Source: a bacterium
GTDB taxonomy: Bacteria > Bdellovibrionota_C > UBA2361 > RFPC01
NCBI GenBank assembly: GCA_030431715.1
Contig: JAUIIO010000020.1
Span: 1-64,000 of the forward strand
Direction: 5' to 3'
Length of the DNA: 64,000 nucleotides
This document shows positions 33,881 to 42,162 of this stretch, one piece after another. Under the pieces are notes generated by a model that had not been told where the DNA came from, did no database searches, and saw only the letters and a list, made by a program, of their open reading frames with translations. Numbering within the stretch: position 1 is the stretch's first letter; the number at the start of each line of letters is the position of its first letter. The position numbers and the translations under genes were made by a program.

Positions 33881-33886
33881 AGCACT

Positions 33887-34022
33887 ATAGTCATTGCGAG
33901 GAGCTGAGAGCTTTTGCTCGAACGACGCGGCAATCTCCAAGCCTCGTCTCATAATGTTGGTGGTGTTGATCAGGGGATTGCCGCGTCGTTCGGCTGGCGC
34001 CTCAGCTCCTCGCAATGACTAT
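33887..34022. repeat. full-length 'gtcattgcgaggagctgag' palindromic element
   Basis: The outer arms 33887-33908 and 34001-34022 are exact 22-base reverse complements. The inner arms share cgaacgacgcggcaatc. Total length is 136 bases. It sits exactly between the two 'acacagag' copies. The decayed relative is at 10400-10498 and a more distant one at 47935-48048. Confidence 0.8.
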
Positions 34023-34031
34023 GATACTGCG

Positions 34032-34175
34032 CAACTCTGTGAAGCAAAGCGTCTCTGTGTCCTCTGTGTTAAATAATGAAATCTTTAACTTAGCAATTAA
34101 GCTTAGAGCAGCGATAGCGCTATAGGAATTAAAAAACACAGAGCTCACAGAGCTCACAGAGAGCACAGAGGGGAG
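34032..34175. repeat. 'acacagag' palindromic element, copy 2
   Basis: Starts aactctgtgaagcaaagcgt and ends agagagcacagaggggag. Same orientation and interior as copy 1, with a small internal duplication of agctcacag. It ends 21 bases before the ybeY stop codon, so it could serve as the end of the phoH-ybeY transcript. Confidence 0.75.
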
Positions 34176-34195
34176 CTTTTTTATGTGAGAGTCGT

Positions 34196-34666
34196 TCAGG
34201 CATGTTTGTGAAAAAGCTCTTCCTCTTTAGTTTCCATTCTCTGCTTCTCTTCAGCAGGAACGTTCTCATGATCGTAGCCAAAGAGGTGTAGTGTACCGTG
34301 TATGAGCAGTCGCTTAATCTCGTCCTCGAAGGTAACTCCGAGCTCTTGAGCCTGACGCTCAGCGGTGTCCAGTGAAATAACTATATCGCCGAGGATCGTT
34401 GAGTGCATATGTGCCACTTCGTTATCAACTTGTTCAAGCTGTGAAAACGAAAGTACATCAGTTGCCTTGTCCTTTGAACGGTAGGCCCTGTTTAGCTCCC
34501 TAATATCATTATCGTCGGTAAAAGAGATGCTTATCTCAGTTACTGATTCGGGAATCGGTTCAGATTCCAAGTCGCTTAAGATCTTCTCCAGCAGGTTTTG
34601 AATCTTCGTCTGATTGATTTTTATCGTCGGATGCTTTACTTGCATCTGAATCTGCCACTTCTTCAT
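34196..34666 (-). CDS. ybeY: endoribonuclease YbeY (rRNA maturation)
   Basis: Zinc-dependent endonuclease for 16S rRNA 3'-end processing and ribosome quality control. About 156 residues from the ATG at 34666 (alternative ATG 34645). The hallmark H3xH5xH motif reads LLIHGTLHLFGYDHE near the C-terminus, preceded by DVLSFSQLE and ILGDIVISLDTA. Its first roughly 100 bases overlap, in another frame, the acidic tail of the HD phosphohydrolase gene. It is the last gene of phoH-HD-ybeY, a widely conserved order. Confidence 0.93.
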   Translation of the reverse strand: MKKWQIQMQVKHPTIKINQTKIQNLLEKILSDLESEPIPESVTEISISFTDDNDIRELNRAYRSKDKATDVLSFSQLEQVDNEVAHMHSTILGDIVISLDTAERQAQELGVTFEDEIKRLLIHGTLHLFGYDHENVPAEEKQRMETKEEELFHKHA

Positions 34667-36293
34667 CTTTCTGGTCTTTTGTTTCTTTCTTACTTTCAGG
34701 AGCGCTGACTGCCTGACTACTCTTATTCTTCTCAGGGGCCTTGATAGACGCCGAGCGTGTGGAGTCTTTCTTAATTGCCTGAGACTCTGATCGTCCTTCC
34801 TGCTTTTCTCCGCCCTTTTCTGCGGGCTCAGCGTATGCAATGCGTTGGTGGTGGATGCTGGTAAGAACTTGCGTGAAGCTCTTTGCAATGAGGTGCAAGT
34901 CCTTAAGCGTCAGTTCGCATTCGTTTAGCTCACCACTGGCAAACACTTTATTGATCATCTTCTGAACCATCCCTTGTATTCTGTCAGGGGTCGGTTCGCT
35001 AATTGTGCGTGCGGCAGCTTCAATTCCGTCGGCAAGCATAAGAATGCCAGCCTCTCTCGTTTGTGGGCGTGGTCCGGGGTATGAGTAAAGACTCACATCT
35101 ACTTCGGCATCTTCCCCTTCCAGTTCGGCAGCTTCTTTTTTAGCCTTCTTATAGAAATAATCGATGGTAGATGTTCCGTGATGTTGTGGAATCATGTCCA
35201 AGATTGCTGGCGGGAGTTTGTGTTTTTTTCCAAGCTCAAGACCATCTTTTACATGTGAGCGAATTATAAGCGCAGACATAGAGCTACTGAGCTTGTCGTG
35301 TCTATTTTCTCCCCCTGCCTGGTTCTCTACGAAATAGAGAGGTTTCTTCATCTTTCCGATGTCATGAAAGTAGGCCCCAACTCTTGCGAGTACCGCGTTG
35401 GCGCCAATGGCATCTGCAGCTCGGTCTACCATCATGCCGATTACCATAGAGTGATTCCATGTGCCAGGAGCTTGAACGCTCATATCCTTTAAAAGTGGGT
35501 GGTCGAGAGTGGCCATCTCAAGGAGGCGCATATCTGTGACGTACCCCCCGAGTGCTTCAACGATCGGTGTGACTCCGGAGGCCATGAAGATACAAAGAAT
35601 CCCTCCGGCAAAGGCACCAACAATTGGTATTATAATATTATAAAAATTATCCGGTGCGCTCATGATGATATATGCCAGCGCAAATGGGAGTGATATGAAA
35701 GCGATATTGATTCCGGCTTTAATGTAGGCAGATCGGGAACGGAATCGCGATAGGTTCAAGCAGGCCATAATTGAGGTGGCTAGGATGTAGGGAACCAATA
35801 TCGGATTATTGGGGCTGTAGAGCCCTACCGTAATAGTTAGTGAGAGTGAGTACATGAGCGCGTAGTGCAGGCCCAGTACTGCTTGGAGGAGTAGCGCGCC
35901 AGCCGCAAAGGGGATAGCAAAGTCAAAAAGCTGGGGGTGTAGTTTGAGCTCGTATGAGCTTGTAGCGAGATACTGAATGATACTAAAGGCCAGTATTCGA
36001 CCTGCCCAGACTGTTATAATAGCTCCGATCAGAATTAAAGTAAGAGTACAGAGGTCCTTAAATCCCGGACGATAAGAACGAAGTCCGGTGAGGCTAAAGC
36101 GGTGTAATGTGTAGAGACTCAAAAAGACAATAGCCATTCGTCCGATGGAGGCGAATTGCGAGCCGTTATCGGACATGAATGGTCCGAGTATTGTTTCAGC
36201 TGTTGCCGCACATACCAGCGCAAAAAAAACACCGTGCACCGCCTTTAAGCGGGGCAGTCCGGGGGGCTGTGGGGGGGTAGCGTCTGGTTCCAT
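34560..36293 (-). CDS. membrane HD-domain phosphohydrolase (PgpH/YqfF-like, without the extracellular domain)
   Basis: 577 residues. Residues 20-240 form about seven transmembrane helices. Residues 270-470 are the HD domain: N280-H281, H310-D311 in YFHDIGKMKKP, H371-H372 in IPQHHGTSTIDYFY, and D422 in LADGIEAAART. Relatives in Firmicutes degrade cyclic di-AMP. The large N-terminal extracellular domain of PgpH is absent, so signal input must differ, and the nucleotide substrate is not proven here. The last roughly 100 residues are a disordered Lys/Glu/Ser/Asp tail (SKKETKDQKDEE) overlapping the ybeY start out of frame. It follows phoH by 37 bases. Confidence 0.88.
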   Translation of the reverse strand: MEPDATPPQPPGLPRLKAVHGVFFALVCAATAETILGPFMSDNGSQFASIGRMAIVFLSLYTLHRFSLTGLRSYRPGFKDLCTLTLILIGAIITVWAGRILAFSIIQYLATSSYELKLHPQLFDFAIPFAAGALLLQAVLGLHYALMYSLSLTITVGLYSPNNPILVPYILATSIMACLNLSRFRSRSAYIKAGINIAFISLPFALAYIIMSAPDNFYNIIIPIVGAFAGGILCIFMASGVTPIVEALGGYVTDMRLLEMATLDHPLLKDMSVQAPGTWNHSMVIGMMVDRAADAIGANAVLARVGAYFHDIGKMKKPLYFVENQAGGENRHDKLSSSMSALIIRSHVKDGLELGKKHKLPPAILDMIPQHHGTSTIDYFYKKAKKEAAELEGEDAEVDVSLYSYPGPRPQTREAGILMLADGIEAAARTISEPTPDRIQGMVQKMINKVFASGELNECELTLKDLHLIAKSFTQVLTSIHHQRIAYAEPAEKGGEKQEGRSESQAIKKDSTRSASIKAPEKNKSSQAVSAPESKKETKDQKDEEVADSDASKASDDKNQSDEDSKPAGEDLKRLGI

Positions 36294-36330
36294 AGTCAGT
36301 GTCGTTCAGTAATTTCAATAGCTCGGTGAC

Positions 36331-37353
36331 CTAATCTCGGTGGTCGCCCTGATCTCTTTTCTTATAAGCATCAACTACTCTTGATACGAGGGGGTGCCTG
36401 ATAACATCTTCGCCGGTGAAATGGACAAACCCTATGCCTTGGATACCTTTAAGGACGGTGGCTGCATCGGTAAGCCCAGAGTGAACTCCCCTCGGGAGAT
36501 CGATCTGGGTGGCGTCACCAGTAACTACGCACTTTGACTGGGGACCTAGTCTCGTGAGAAGCATCTTCATCTGTACCGGTGTAGTGTTTTGAGCTTCGTC
36601 CAGAATTACAAAGGCTTTTGAGAGTGTGCGTCCGCGCATAAAGGCGAGTGGTGCTACCTCAATGATACCTTTTTCGATCATTTCATCTGCTTTCTCGTAG
36701 TCGACCATGTCGTGCAGTGCATCATAGAGAGGTCTCAGATAAGGGTTTACCTTTTCGGCCATGTCTCCAGGAAGAAATCCGAGTTTTTCTCCGGCTTCAA
36801 CGGCTGGCCGACAAAGAACAACTCTCTTAACCTCTTTCTGCATGAGAGCTGCTACAGCCATAGCCATAGCAAGGTAGGTTTTTCCTGTCCCAGCAGGCCC
36901 GATACCAAATACGATGTCGTGTGATTTTATTGTTTCGATATACTCTTTCTGGCGGAAGGTCTTTGGAGTGATGCTGTATTTACGTCCAGCGATCTTAACC
37001 TGATCACGGAAGAGTTCTTCGAGCCTCACCTTTTTGTTGGCGGATAACATTGAGATAGCCCGCTCGATATCTCCGTGAAAAAATCGCTCTCCCTGAGCAA
37101 TGAGCGCTGTGAGTTGATCAAGAAGATCTGCAGCAAGCTCAACTTCAGAGTCCTGTCCGGTGATCACGAGACCTTCAGGGTTTTGTGCTATTCGCACGTC
37201 TAGCGAGCGTTCAATTTTTCTGAGGTTACCGCTCTGTTCTCCTGAAAGCGTACGCAAGATATCCATATCAGGTATCTCGATTACAGCGCTGGTTTGCTCA
37301 CCCTGAGGTTGGGTGCTCTTTTTCTTTGTTTTGTCGTTTCCGGGATCTCGCAT
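36331..37353 (-). CDS. phoH: PhoH-like ATPase
   Basis: 340 residues with an N-terminal KH-like/PhoH N region (residues 30-120: LRKIERSLDVRIAQNPEGL). The ATPase has Walker A GPAGTGKTYLA, VVLCRPAVEAGEKLGFLPGD, Walker B FVILDEAQNTT and TGDATQIDLP. PhoH proteins are RNA-associated ATPases, and linkage to YbeY suggests a ribosome or rRNA role. First gene of the leftward operon. The N-terminus is polar and rich in Lys and Gln. Confidence 0.94.
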   Translation of the reverse strand: MRDPGNDKTKKKSTQPQGEQTSAVIEIPDMDILRTLSGEQSGNLRKIERSLDVRIAQNPEGLVITGQDSEVELAADLLDQLTALIAQGERFFHGDIERAISMLSANKKVRLEELFRDQVKIAGRKYSITPKTFRQKEYIETIKSHDIVFGIGPAGTGKTYLAMAMAVAALMQKEVKRVVLCRPAVEAGEKLGFLPGDMAEKVNPYLRPLYDALHDMVDYEKADEMIEKGIIEVAPLAFMRGRTLSKAFVILDEAQNTTPVQMKMLLTRLGPQSKCVVTGDATQIDLPRGVHSGLTDAATVLKGIQGIGFVHFTGEDVIRHPLVSRVVDAYKKRDQGDHRD

Positions 37354-37668
37354 AAAGGATAAATGCTGATAGTAGTCAGATAGCTGTGCTTGCTATGCTG
37401 TTATGATAATAGGTCGTCATAAATAATTATTCACATTATATTTTCAATATAATTTCACTGACGAGATATCGGTAAAGACTACCCCATCTTAGCGAAGATG
37501 TCGAAATCCACCCCGACGACAGGTAGAAATCTTGCCTGTATCTTCAGTATTTTAGATGATGTTCTCTGAGAAAGTGTCCTGAAATTTCGTCTCAGGAATA
37601 TTTGCACAGTAGTTTCAGTGGGTTAGCCCCTTGCTAGCTTTATTACCTGTATAGGCTATTATCTACCT
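37354..37668. other. 315-base intergenic region, phoH / ACT protein
   Basis: Separates two divergent genes and must hold promoters for both. It is AT-rich on the phoH side (ttcacattatattttcaata). Short imperfect palindromes occur (catcttagcgaagatg; cctgaaatttcgtctcagg). TTGCTA at about 37632 with TATAGG downstream is a weak promoter-like pair for the ACT gene. I see no RNA gene or riboswitch. Confidence 0.4.
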
Positions 37669-38085
37669 ATGGAAATTCACCGCGAAGCTTATTTTGCCAT
37701 CTCTACAGAGAACCGCCCTGGTGAATTGGCCAGTGTCACCGCCATTCTTATGGAGGCGGGTGTTGACCTCTATGGGCTATGGGGATACGGCACGGGGCAC
37801 GGAGCTGCTCAAATTATAGCCATCCCCCATGATGAGAAAAAGTTCATGAGCGTTGCCAAAGACGTAGGCTGGAGAGTGCGTGAGGGAGTTTGCTTTCATG
37901 TTGAGGGGCAGAATAAGGCAGGAGTTTTAGTCGACTTACTTCAGAAGATTGCCGCAGAGGGTGTGAATCTTATGGCAGTTGATTCCATGTCACTTGAAGA
38001 TCATTTTGGATGTTATATGTGGGCTGAGGATGACGATAGTGAAACCCTAGCTCAACTGCTTGGAATGAGGGTACCACTCGCATAA
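37669..38085 (+). CDS. tandem ACT-domain protein
   Basis: 138 residues made of two ACT-like modules. The first is EAYFAISTENRPGELASVTA, then ILMEAGVDLYGLWGYG. The second is VCFHVEGQNKAGVLVDLLQK, then IAAEGVNLMAVDSMS. The N-x-PGEL motif at the strand-helix junction is the usual amino-acid-binding turn. No catalytic domain is present. It may be a free-standing amino-acid sensor, and the ligand and partner are unknown. Confidence 0.8.
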   Translation: MEIHREAYFAISTENRPGELASVTAILMEAGVDLYGLWGYGTGHGAAQIIAIPHDEKKFMSVAKDVGWRVREGVCFHVEGQNKAGVLVDLLQKIAAEGVNLMAVDSMSLEDHFGCYMWAEDDDSETLAQLLGMRVPLA

Positions 38086-38211
38086 TGTCAAACACTACCA
38101 AAACCCAGCCAGTTTTTGTTCCAAACGGTGACGTCAGGCGTCCTTTGCGCAGCCGTACACTTCTTTTCTATGGAAATACGGAGCATCGTCGCAGCGGAAT
38201 GCGTCAGAAGA

Positions 38212-39021
38212 TCAGAGTGCCTTTCGTGCGCTTACAAGCAGAGACGGGGTTGGGATCACGTACTGCGAATCTTGCTTAAAGCTTTCTATCTGAGAGCAAA
38301 TTGAATCTTTAATTTTATCTTTAATAGTTTGTTTCTGCAGATCAATTGTTCCACCAATTCTTGTTCCTGCTTGTACAGCTTGGAAAAACTCTTCTCCACC
38401 TGATACTTCCCAGTGTGTTTGGAGAGTTTTAGAGCTTATGTCTGTAAAGCCATTATGAGACAGGAATGTTTTGGCAACTTCGAAGTGAGCGAATGTAAAG
38501 ATATCGGGAGCTGGTGGGATTACGGTAAGATCTGCAAACTCTTTTACCGGAGCGAACATGAGCGCGAGCCCAGGTGATTCTGTGGGAGCAAGCCAAGTCG
38601 TATAGAGTAAAAGGCCGCCTTTCTTAAGCACTCTGGCTGCTTCTAGAAGTGCTTTTTCCTGATCTTCAACGTGTAAGAGGACATAATTAAGAGTAACGAA
38701 GTCAAAGCTCTCACTGGAAAAGCTCAGCATGCCTGCGTCTTCTTGTCTAAATGATATCTCTGGATAATTGCCACTGGCGATTTTCACCATGTTCCCTGAG
38801 TAATCACATCCCATAACCGCAGACACACCTACTCGTTTCAAAGCAGCACAGAGATGTCCCGGCCCACATCCGACATCGAGTACTGACATTTCAGGTTTTG
38901 CAAACTGAGTGATATGAGGTATCGCCTGCGTTGAAACCAGCCCCCAAGTGTTGTCATAGCGCGAAGCTTTATCCTCCCAAGCCGCTTTCTCAAATGTTTT
39001 GAATGCCGAATCTTCTGTCAT
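38212..39021 (-). CDS. class I SAM-dependent methyltransferase
   Basis: 269 residues from the ATG at 39021 (an upstream in-frame ATG at 39039 adds six). Motif I is VLDVGCGPGHLCAAL, the acidic end of beta-2 is GCDYSGNM, and FDFVTLNYVLLHVEDQEKAL with AARVLKKGGLLLYTTW are motifs of the methyltransferase 11 (UbiE-like) fold. The acceptor is unknown. It stands alone on the minus strand. Confidence 0.85.
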   Translation of the reverse strand: MTEDSAFKTFEKAAWEDKASRYDNTWGLVSTQAIPHITQFAKPEMSVLDVGCGPGHLCAALKRVGVSAVMGCDYSGNMVKIASGNYPEISFRQEDAGMLSFSSESFDFVTLNYVLLHVEDQEKALLEAARVLKKGGLLLYTTWLAPTESPGLALMFAPVKEFADLTVIPPAPDIFTFAHFEVAKTFLSHNGFTDISSKTLQTHWEVSGGEEFFQAVQAGTRIGGTIDLQKQTIKDKIKDSICSQIESFKQDSQYVIPTPSLLVSARKAL

Positions 39022-39138
39022 TACAGCTATATAGTACACGTATACGCGAGTGCTGAATAGGGGGAAGTGGGGGGAGTGAGTATGCTACAGGAGTGGTTGT
39101 ATGAGCCATAACATAGGTAGGTTTTATAGGTGTACAAT

Positions 39139-40176
39139 ATGAAAAAGGTCTTTTGCTCTCTATTTTTTCTCGTGCTTTCAGCACTTCCCGGCCATCTTCT
39201 GGCGATTGAATATTTTTGTGACCAAAATAGTATCGGAGCTAGCGTTTTTCGATGTGAAGCTCAGGAGACCTTTGAAAATTATATCGATAGGGAGCTCAAG
39301 CCAGTTGAGTTACTCATATTCCCGACCCAACAAGCCGCTCGTAGCTGTGCCCGGCAGTGTCGACGGTCTAAGACATGTCGTGAGGCAAAGACCTCTTATA
39401 AGAAAAAGATCTGCCGCCGTGATTGTCGTAAGAGTTGCTTTGCCGGGCGCTCAGAAAACGTATCAAGAGCGTATGCAAATGTTGTAGCCGACTATCAGGC
39501 TGAATGTAGCCTCTCAATGTCAAAATCTCAGTGTCAGGCAAAAGACTCTGAAAAGTACTGCAATATGAAATTGGCAGAGAATGGCCTTCGACAATATCCA
39601 ACTACATCAGTCAGAAAATTTAAAAGATTAAAGCGAATAACAAGAAGAGTTGGGAGATCGATTCGTATGCGTCTAAATGACCTTGTCTCAGCGAGTCTCC
39701 AAGTGGCAGATGAAGTGAGGGTCTCAGTAAATAAACGTGTAAATGAAAAGTTTCCAGGGTGTAATCCCATACCGGGGAATTACTACCCTTGCGAAGACAA
39801 AAGTGCTTTCTGGAGAGCGCTTAATCCATCGTTCAATCTTTCTTACTTTAATCTCGTAAAAGCCAACGACATTGAAGTGAATCATAGCTCGATTTGCAAA
39901 GAGGCCGGTGATGGTGGCCATGTCCAGCCAACTCCAACTCCAACTCCAACTCCGATAGGGCAGGTGTTGCCGACCCCAACTCCCACCCCTGCGCCAGCGG
40001 CTGCTACCGGAAGGTGTTCTACCTCTACCTCATCATCCACCACTGACGACGATGGTGATGGGAATCCTGAGAGTCGAGGCCCAGATGGCTACGTATGCTG
40101 TAACTCGACCTCAGTCACAGATGATGTCCGATACTGTTGTTATTCTAAAACGACATCGCACTCCTATTGCCTCTAG
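39139..40176 (+). CDS. exported cysteine-rich protein with Pro-Thr linker
   Basis: 345 residues from ATG 39139 (an ATG at 39130 is also in frame). The signal peptide is MKKVFCSLFFLVLSALPGHL, cleaved near LLA. The N-terminal half is rich in paired cysteines (SCARQCRRSKTCREAK, CRRDCRKSC), suggesting several disulfides. A basic helical segment (KFKRLKRITRRVGRSIRMRL) follows. The linker is PTPTPTPTPIGQVLPTPTPT, and a short cysteine-containing C-terminal domain (YVCCNSTS, YCCYSKTTS) ends it. Its architecture of signal, domain, basic helix and PT linker recalls the gene at 19197. Function unknown. Confidence 0.6.
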   Translation: MKKVFCSLFFLVLSALPGHLLAIEYFCDQNSIGASVFRCEAQETFENYIDRELKPVELLIFPTQQAARSCARQCRRSKTCREAKTSYKKKICRRDCRKSCFAGRSENVSRAYANVVADYQAECSLSMSKSQCQAKDSEKYCNMKLAENGLRQYPTTSVRKFKRLKRITRRVGRSIRMRLNDLVSASLQVADEVRVSVNKRVNEKFPGCNPIPGNYYPCEDKSAFWRALNPSFNLSYFNLVKANDIEVNHSSICKEAGDGGHVQPTPTPTPTPIGQVLPTPTPTPAPAAATGRCSTSTSSSTTDDDGDGNPESRGPDGYVCCNSTSVTDDVRYCCYSKTTSHSYCL

Positions 40177-40230
40177 AGGGATTTAATACTCGAGACTTGT
40201 TTAAATTTTAAGGCAGTTTACAATTAGTGC

Positions 40231-40641
40231 ATGAGCTCACTTACACCAGATCCTACACCTGAACGCCAAGATGAACTAACAGCACCTGCGAGACCAGAGC
40301 TGTCGGAAGAGGAGAAGCTACAAATTGCAATTGCGGACATGCGTACTCAGGTCAAGAATGAGTTTGAGTCCGCTGATGTTGCGGTTGAGGGGTATGAGCA
40401 CCGGAAAGTACTTGTAGGTACGGTGCTTACAATTGATGAAAAGCGAGATGACTTTACCGTCAGGTTGGCCATTGATACGAGAAAGAAACTCGTTCAGTGG
40501 AATATGATTACCGTCTCATTTAAAAGACTCGTTACTGGAGAAGTGAAACTACGCTCACCGGAACAAAGCGAGAGAAGATACATGCATTTTTGTGGCAAGG
40601 GTGGTGAGTTTGGTCATCTCCTCCCTTCGAATTTGAGATGA
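40231..40641 (+). CDS. hypothetical protein
   Basis: 136 residues, soluble, no signal peptide. Residues 1-30 are Pro/Glu-rich and disordered (TPDPTPERQDEL). Residues 35-130 look like a compact alpha+beta domain with strands KVLVGTVLTID, FTVRLAID and LVQWNMITVSF. No family is recognised. It converges on cinA with an 7-base gap. Confidence 0.5.
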   Translation: MSSLTPDPTPERQDELTAPARPELSEEEKLQIAIADMRTQVKNEFESADVAVEGYEHRKVLVGTVLTIDEKRDDFTVRLAIDTRKKLVQWNMITVSFKRLVTGEVKLRSPEQSERRYMHFCGKGGEFGHLLPSNLR

Positions 40642-40648
40642 TGTAATC

Positions 40649-41908
40649 TTAGTCCTTTGCGCGTCCTGACAGTGAAAGCCCTAAAAGATACCTCCTTATG
40701 AGATCAAGAGCATTATAGATTGCCTTAGTTCGCACCATGTCTCGAGCTGCCGGAAAGAGGAAGTGTCTTGATATACAATCATTTGCCGTAGCAAGGCCTA
40801 TAAAGAAAGTGCCAACAGGCTTCTCTTCGCTCCCACCTTCTGGGCCGGCAATTCCTGACACCGACAGAGCAAGATCTGCTTGCAGGGCTTTCCTGGCACC
40901 GCTTGCCATTTCAAGTACGGTTTCGTGACTCACTGCTCCGTGGGTCCTAAGAGTTTCCTCTTTTACGCCTAGAAGCGTTGTCTTGCTCTCGTTGCTGTAC
41001 GTTACGGCCCCTCCCCTCAGGTATTTAGATGAGCCGCTGTAGTCAGTGAGCACTGATGATATTCCACCTCCGGTGCACGATTCAGCTAGGGCTAGTGTCT
41101 TTCCTGATTCGAGTAGAAGTTGATGAACGACTTCTGGAAGATGGTACGAAGAGTTTTTGGTGTAGATATATTCCTGTCCGAGCTGTGTGGATATTTTAGA
41201 GTAGAGTTCTTCAAGATTGATGTTCTTGTCCTGAGTGCTAAGAGAGATCTCTAACTCCGGAAAGTGAGCACGGTAGCCAACCTGTACAGACTCTGGAAGT
41301 TTACAACCGGTAACGATACCAGCTGCTTTTGATTCAGGCATGTCAAAGAGCCTACAGCTTATTTTTTGTTTTTTTTGTTCTAGAGGAAAATGTGATGACA
41401 GTATCGGAAGCACATCTCCTTGTAGCATCGTCCGAAACTCGCGCGGCACCCCGGGCAGTGAGAGTATGATCGAGCGCTTGTGTGAGAGGTGGAATCCTGA
41501 AGCAGTGCCTCCGTGATTTGAGATAATTTTAGATCCGTTTGGGAAGTAAGCCTGTTTCTTATTGGCCTCCTGGAAGTCTCTCCCTCTTTCGGTATAATAC
41601 TTTTTGATGCGTAGGAGGTCTTCTTCACTAAGTTTGAGTGGACAATCACAGAAGGCAGCGATCGCGTCTCGTGTTAGGTCATCAGAAGTCGGGCCAAGGC
41701 CGCCTGAAACAACGATGAAGTCCGAATGTGAGGTCAGATAGTCAAGAGCATCTTGGATGTCAGTCATATCGTCTGCAGCTTTCAGACAATATTTCAGGGA
41801 GTAACCGTGTTGTTCTAGTAGTGCTCCCAGGAAGGTAGCGTTCGTATCAGTGGTTCGACCATCAAGCAGTTCGTTACCAATACTAAGAAGCGATATATTT
41901 GCTGTCAT
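40649..41908 (-). CDS. cinA: CinA-family protein (competence/damage-inducible; NMN deamidase domain)
   Basis: 419 residues. The N-terminal molybdopterin-binding-like COG1058 domain has SIGNELLDGRTTDTNATFL and SGGLGPTSDDLTRDAIA, the ADP-ribose/NADH pyrophosphatase side of CinA. The C-terminal PncC domain has LAESCTGGGISSVLTDYSGS, GAVTYSNESKTTLLGV and VSGIAGPEGGSEEKPVGTFF, the nicotinamide-nucleotide amidase fold. Role in NAD recycling is the best-supported family function. Stands alone, with a palindromic element in the gap upstream. Confidence 0.93.
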   Translation of the reverse strand: MTANISLLSIGNELLDGRTTDTNATFLGALLEQHGYSLKYCLKAADDMTDIQDALDYLTSHSDFIVVSGGLGPTSDDLTRDAIAAFCDCPLKLSEEDLLRIKKYYTERGRDFQEANKKQAYFPNGSKIISNHGGTASGFHLSHKRSIILSLPGVPREFRTMLQGDVLPILSSHFPLEQKKQKISCRLFDMPESKAAGIVTGCKLPESVQVGYRAHFPELEISLSTQDKNINLEELYSKISTQLGQEYIYTKNSSYHLPEVVHQLLLESGKTLALAESCTGGGISSVLTDYSGSSKYLRGGAVTYSNESKTTLLGVKEETLRTHGAVSHETVLEMASGARKALQADLALSVSGIAGPEGGSEEKPVGTFFIGLATANDCISRHFLFPAARDMVRTKAIYNALDLIRRYLLGLSLSGRAKD

Positions 41909-41972
41909 GTGCGTTCACTCTTTCTTGCTGAGACGCGACACTACTACACTACTTACGAAGTTTCTACACATT

Positions 41973-42092
41973 CCCCTCCGCGCTCTCCTGTGTTAATTCA
42001 TTGTGTGGCAAGGCATTACTTGCAGAACGCTCTGCAGTCGATAGTTATAGGCGCTTTAAAATCAAATAAAAACACAGGAGAGCGCGGAGGGG
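41973..42092. repeat. 22-bp perfect inverted repeat, third member of the 'acacagag' family
   Basis: Arms 41973-41994 and 42071-42092 are exact reverse complements (cccctccgcgctctcctgtg and two more bases). The interior resembles the copies at 33746 and 34032 only partly (tagttataggcgctttaaaa against gcgatagcgctataggaatt). It lies in the divergent gap between cinA and the NUDIX gene, so it is not a simple terminator. Confidence 0.75.
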
Positions 42093-42162
42093 ACGTAGGG
42101 GAGGAGCTCCGGTGTCTCATTTATTTTTGTAGGCATCTGCCCATCTGTGCTTAAATAGAGTT

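Noticed and set aside
38085..38279. 64-codon reading frame starting at the ACT gene stop (TAATG)
   Set aside because: The start overlap looks like coupling, but the last 68 bases run antisense into the methyltransferase, there is no recognisable fold, and its composition (Arg/Thr rich without hydrophobic core) is not protein-like.
41909..42154. 81-codon reading frame between cinA and the NUDIX gene
   Set aside because: It consists mainly of the inverted repeat 41973-42092. The frame is a by-product of that palindrome.
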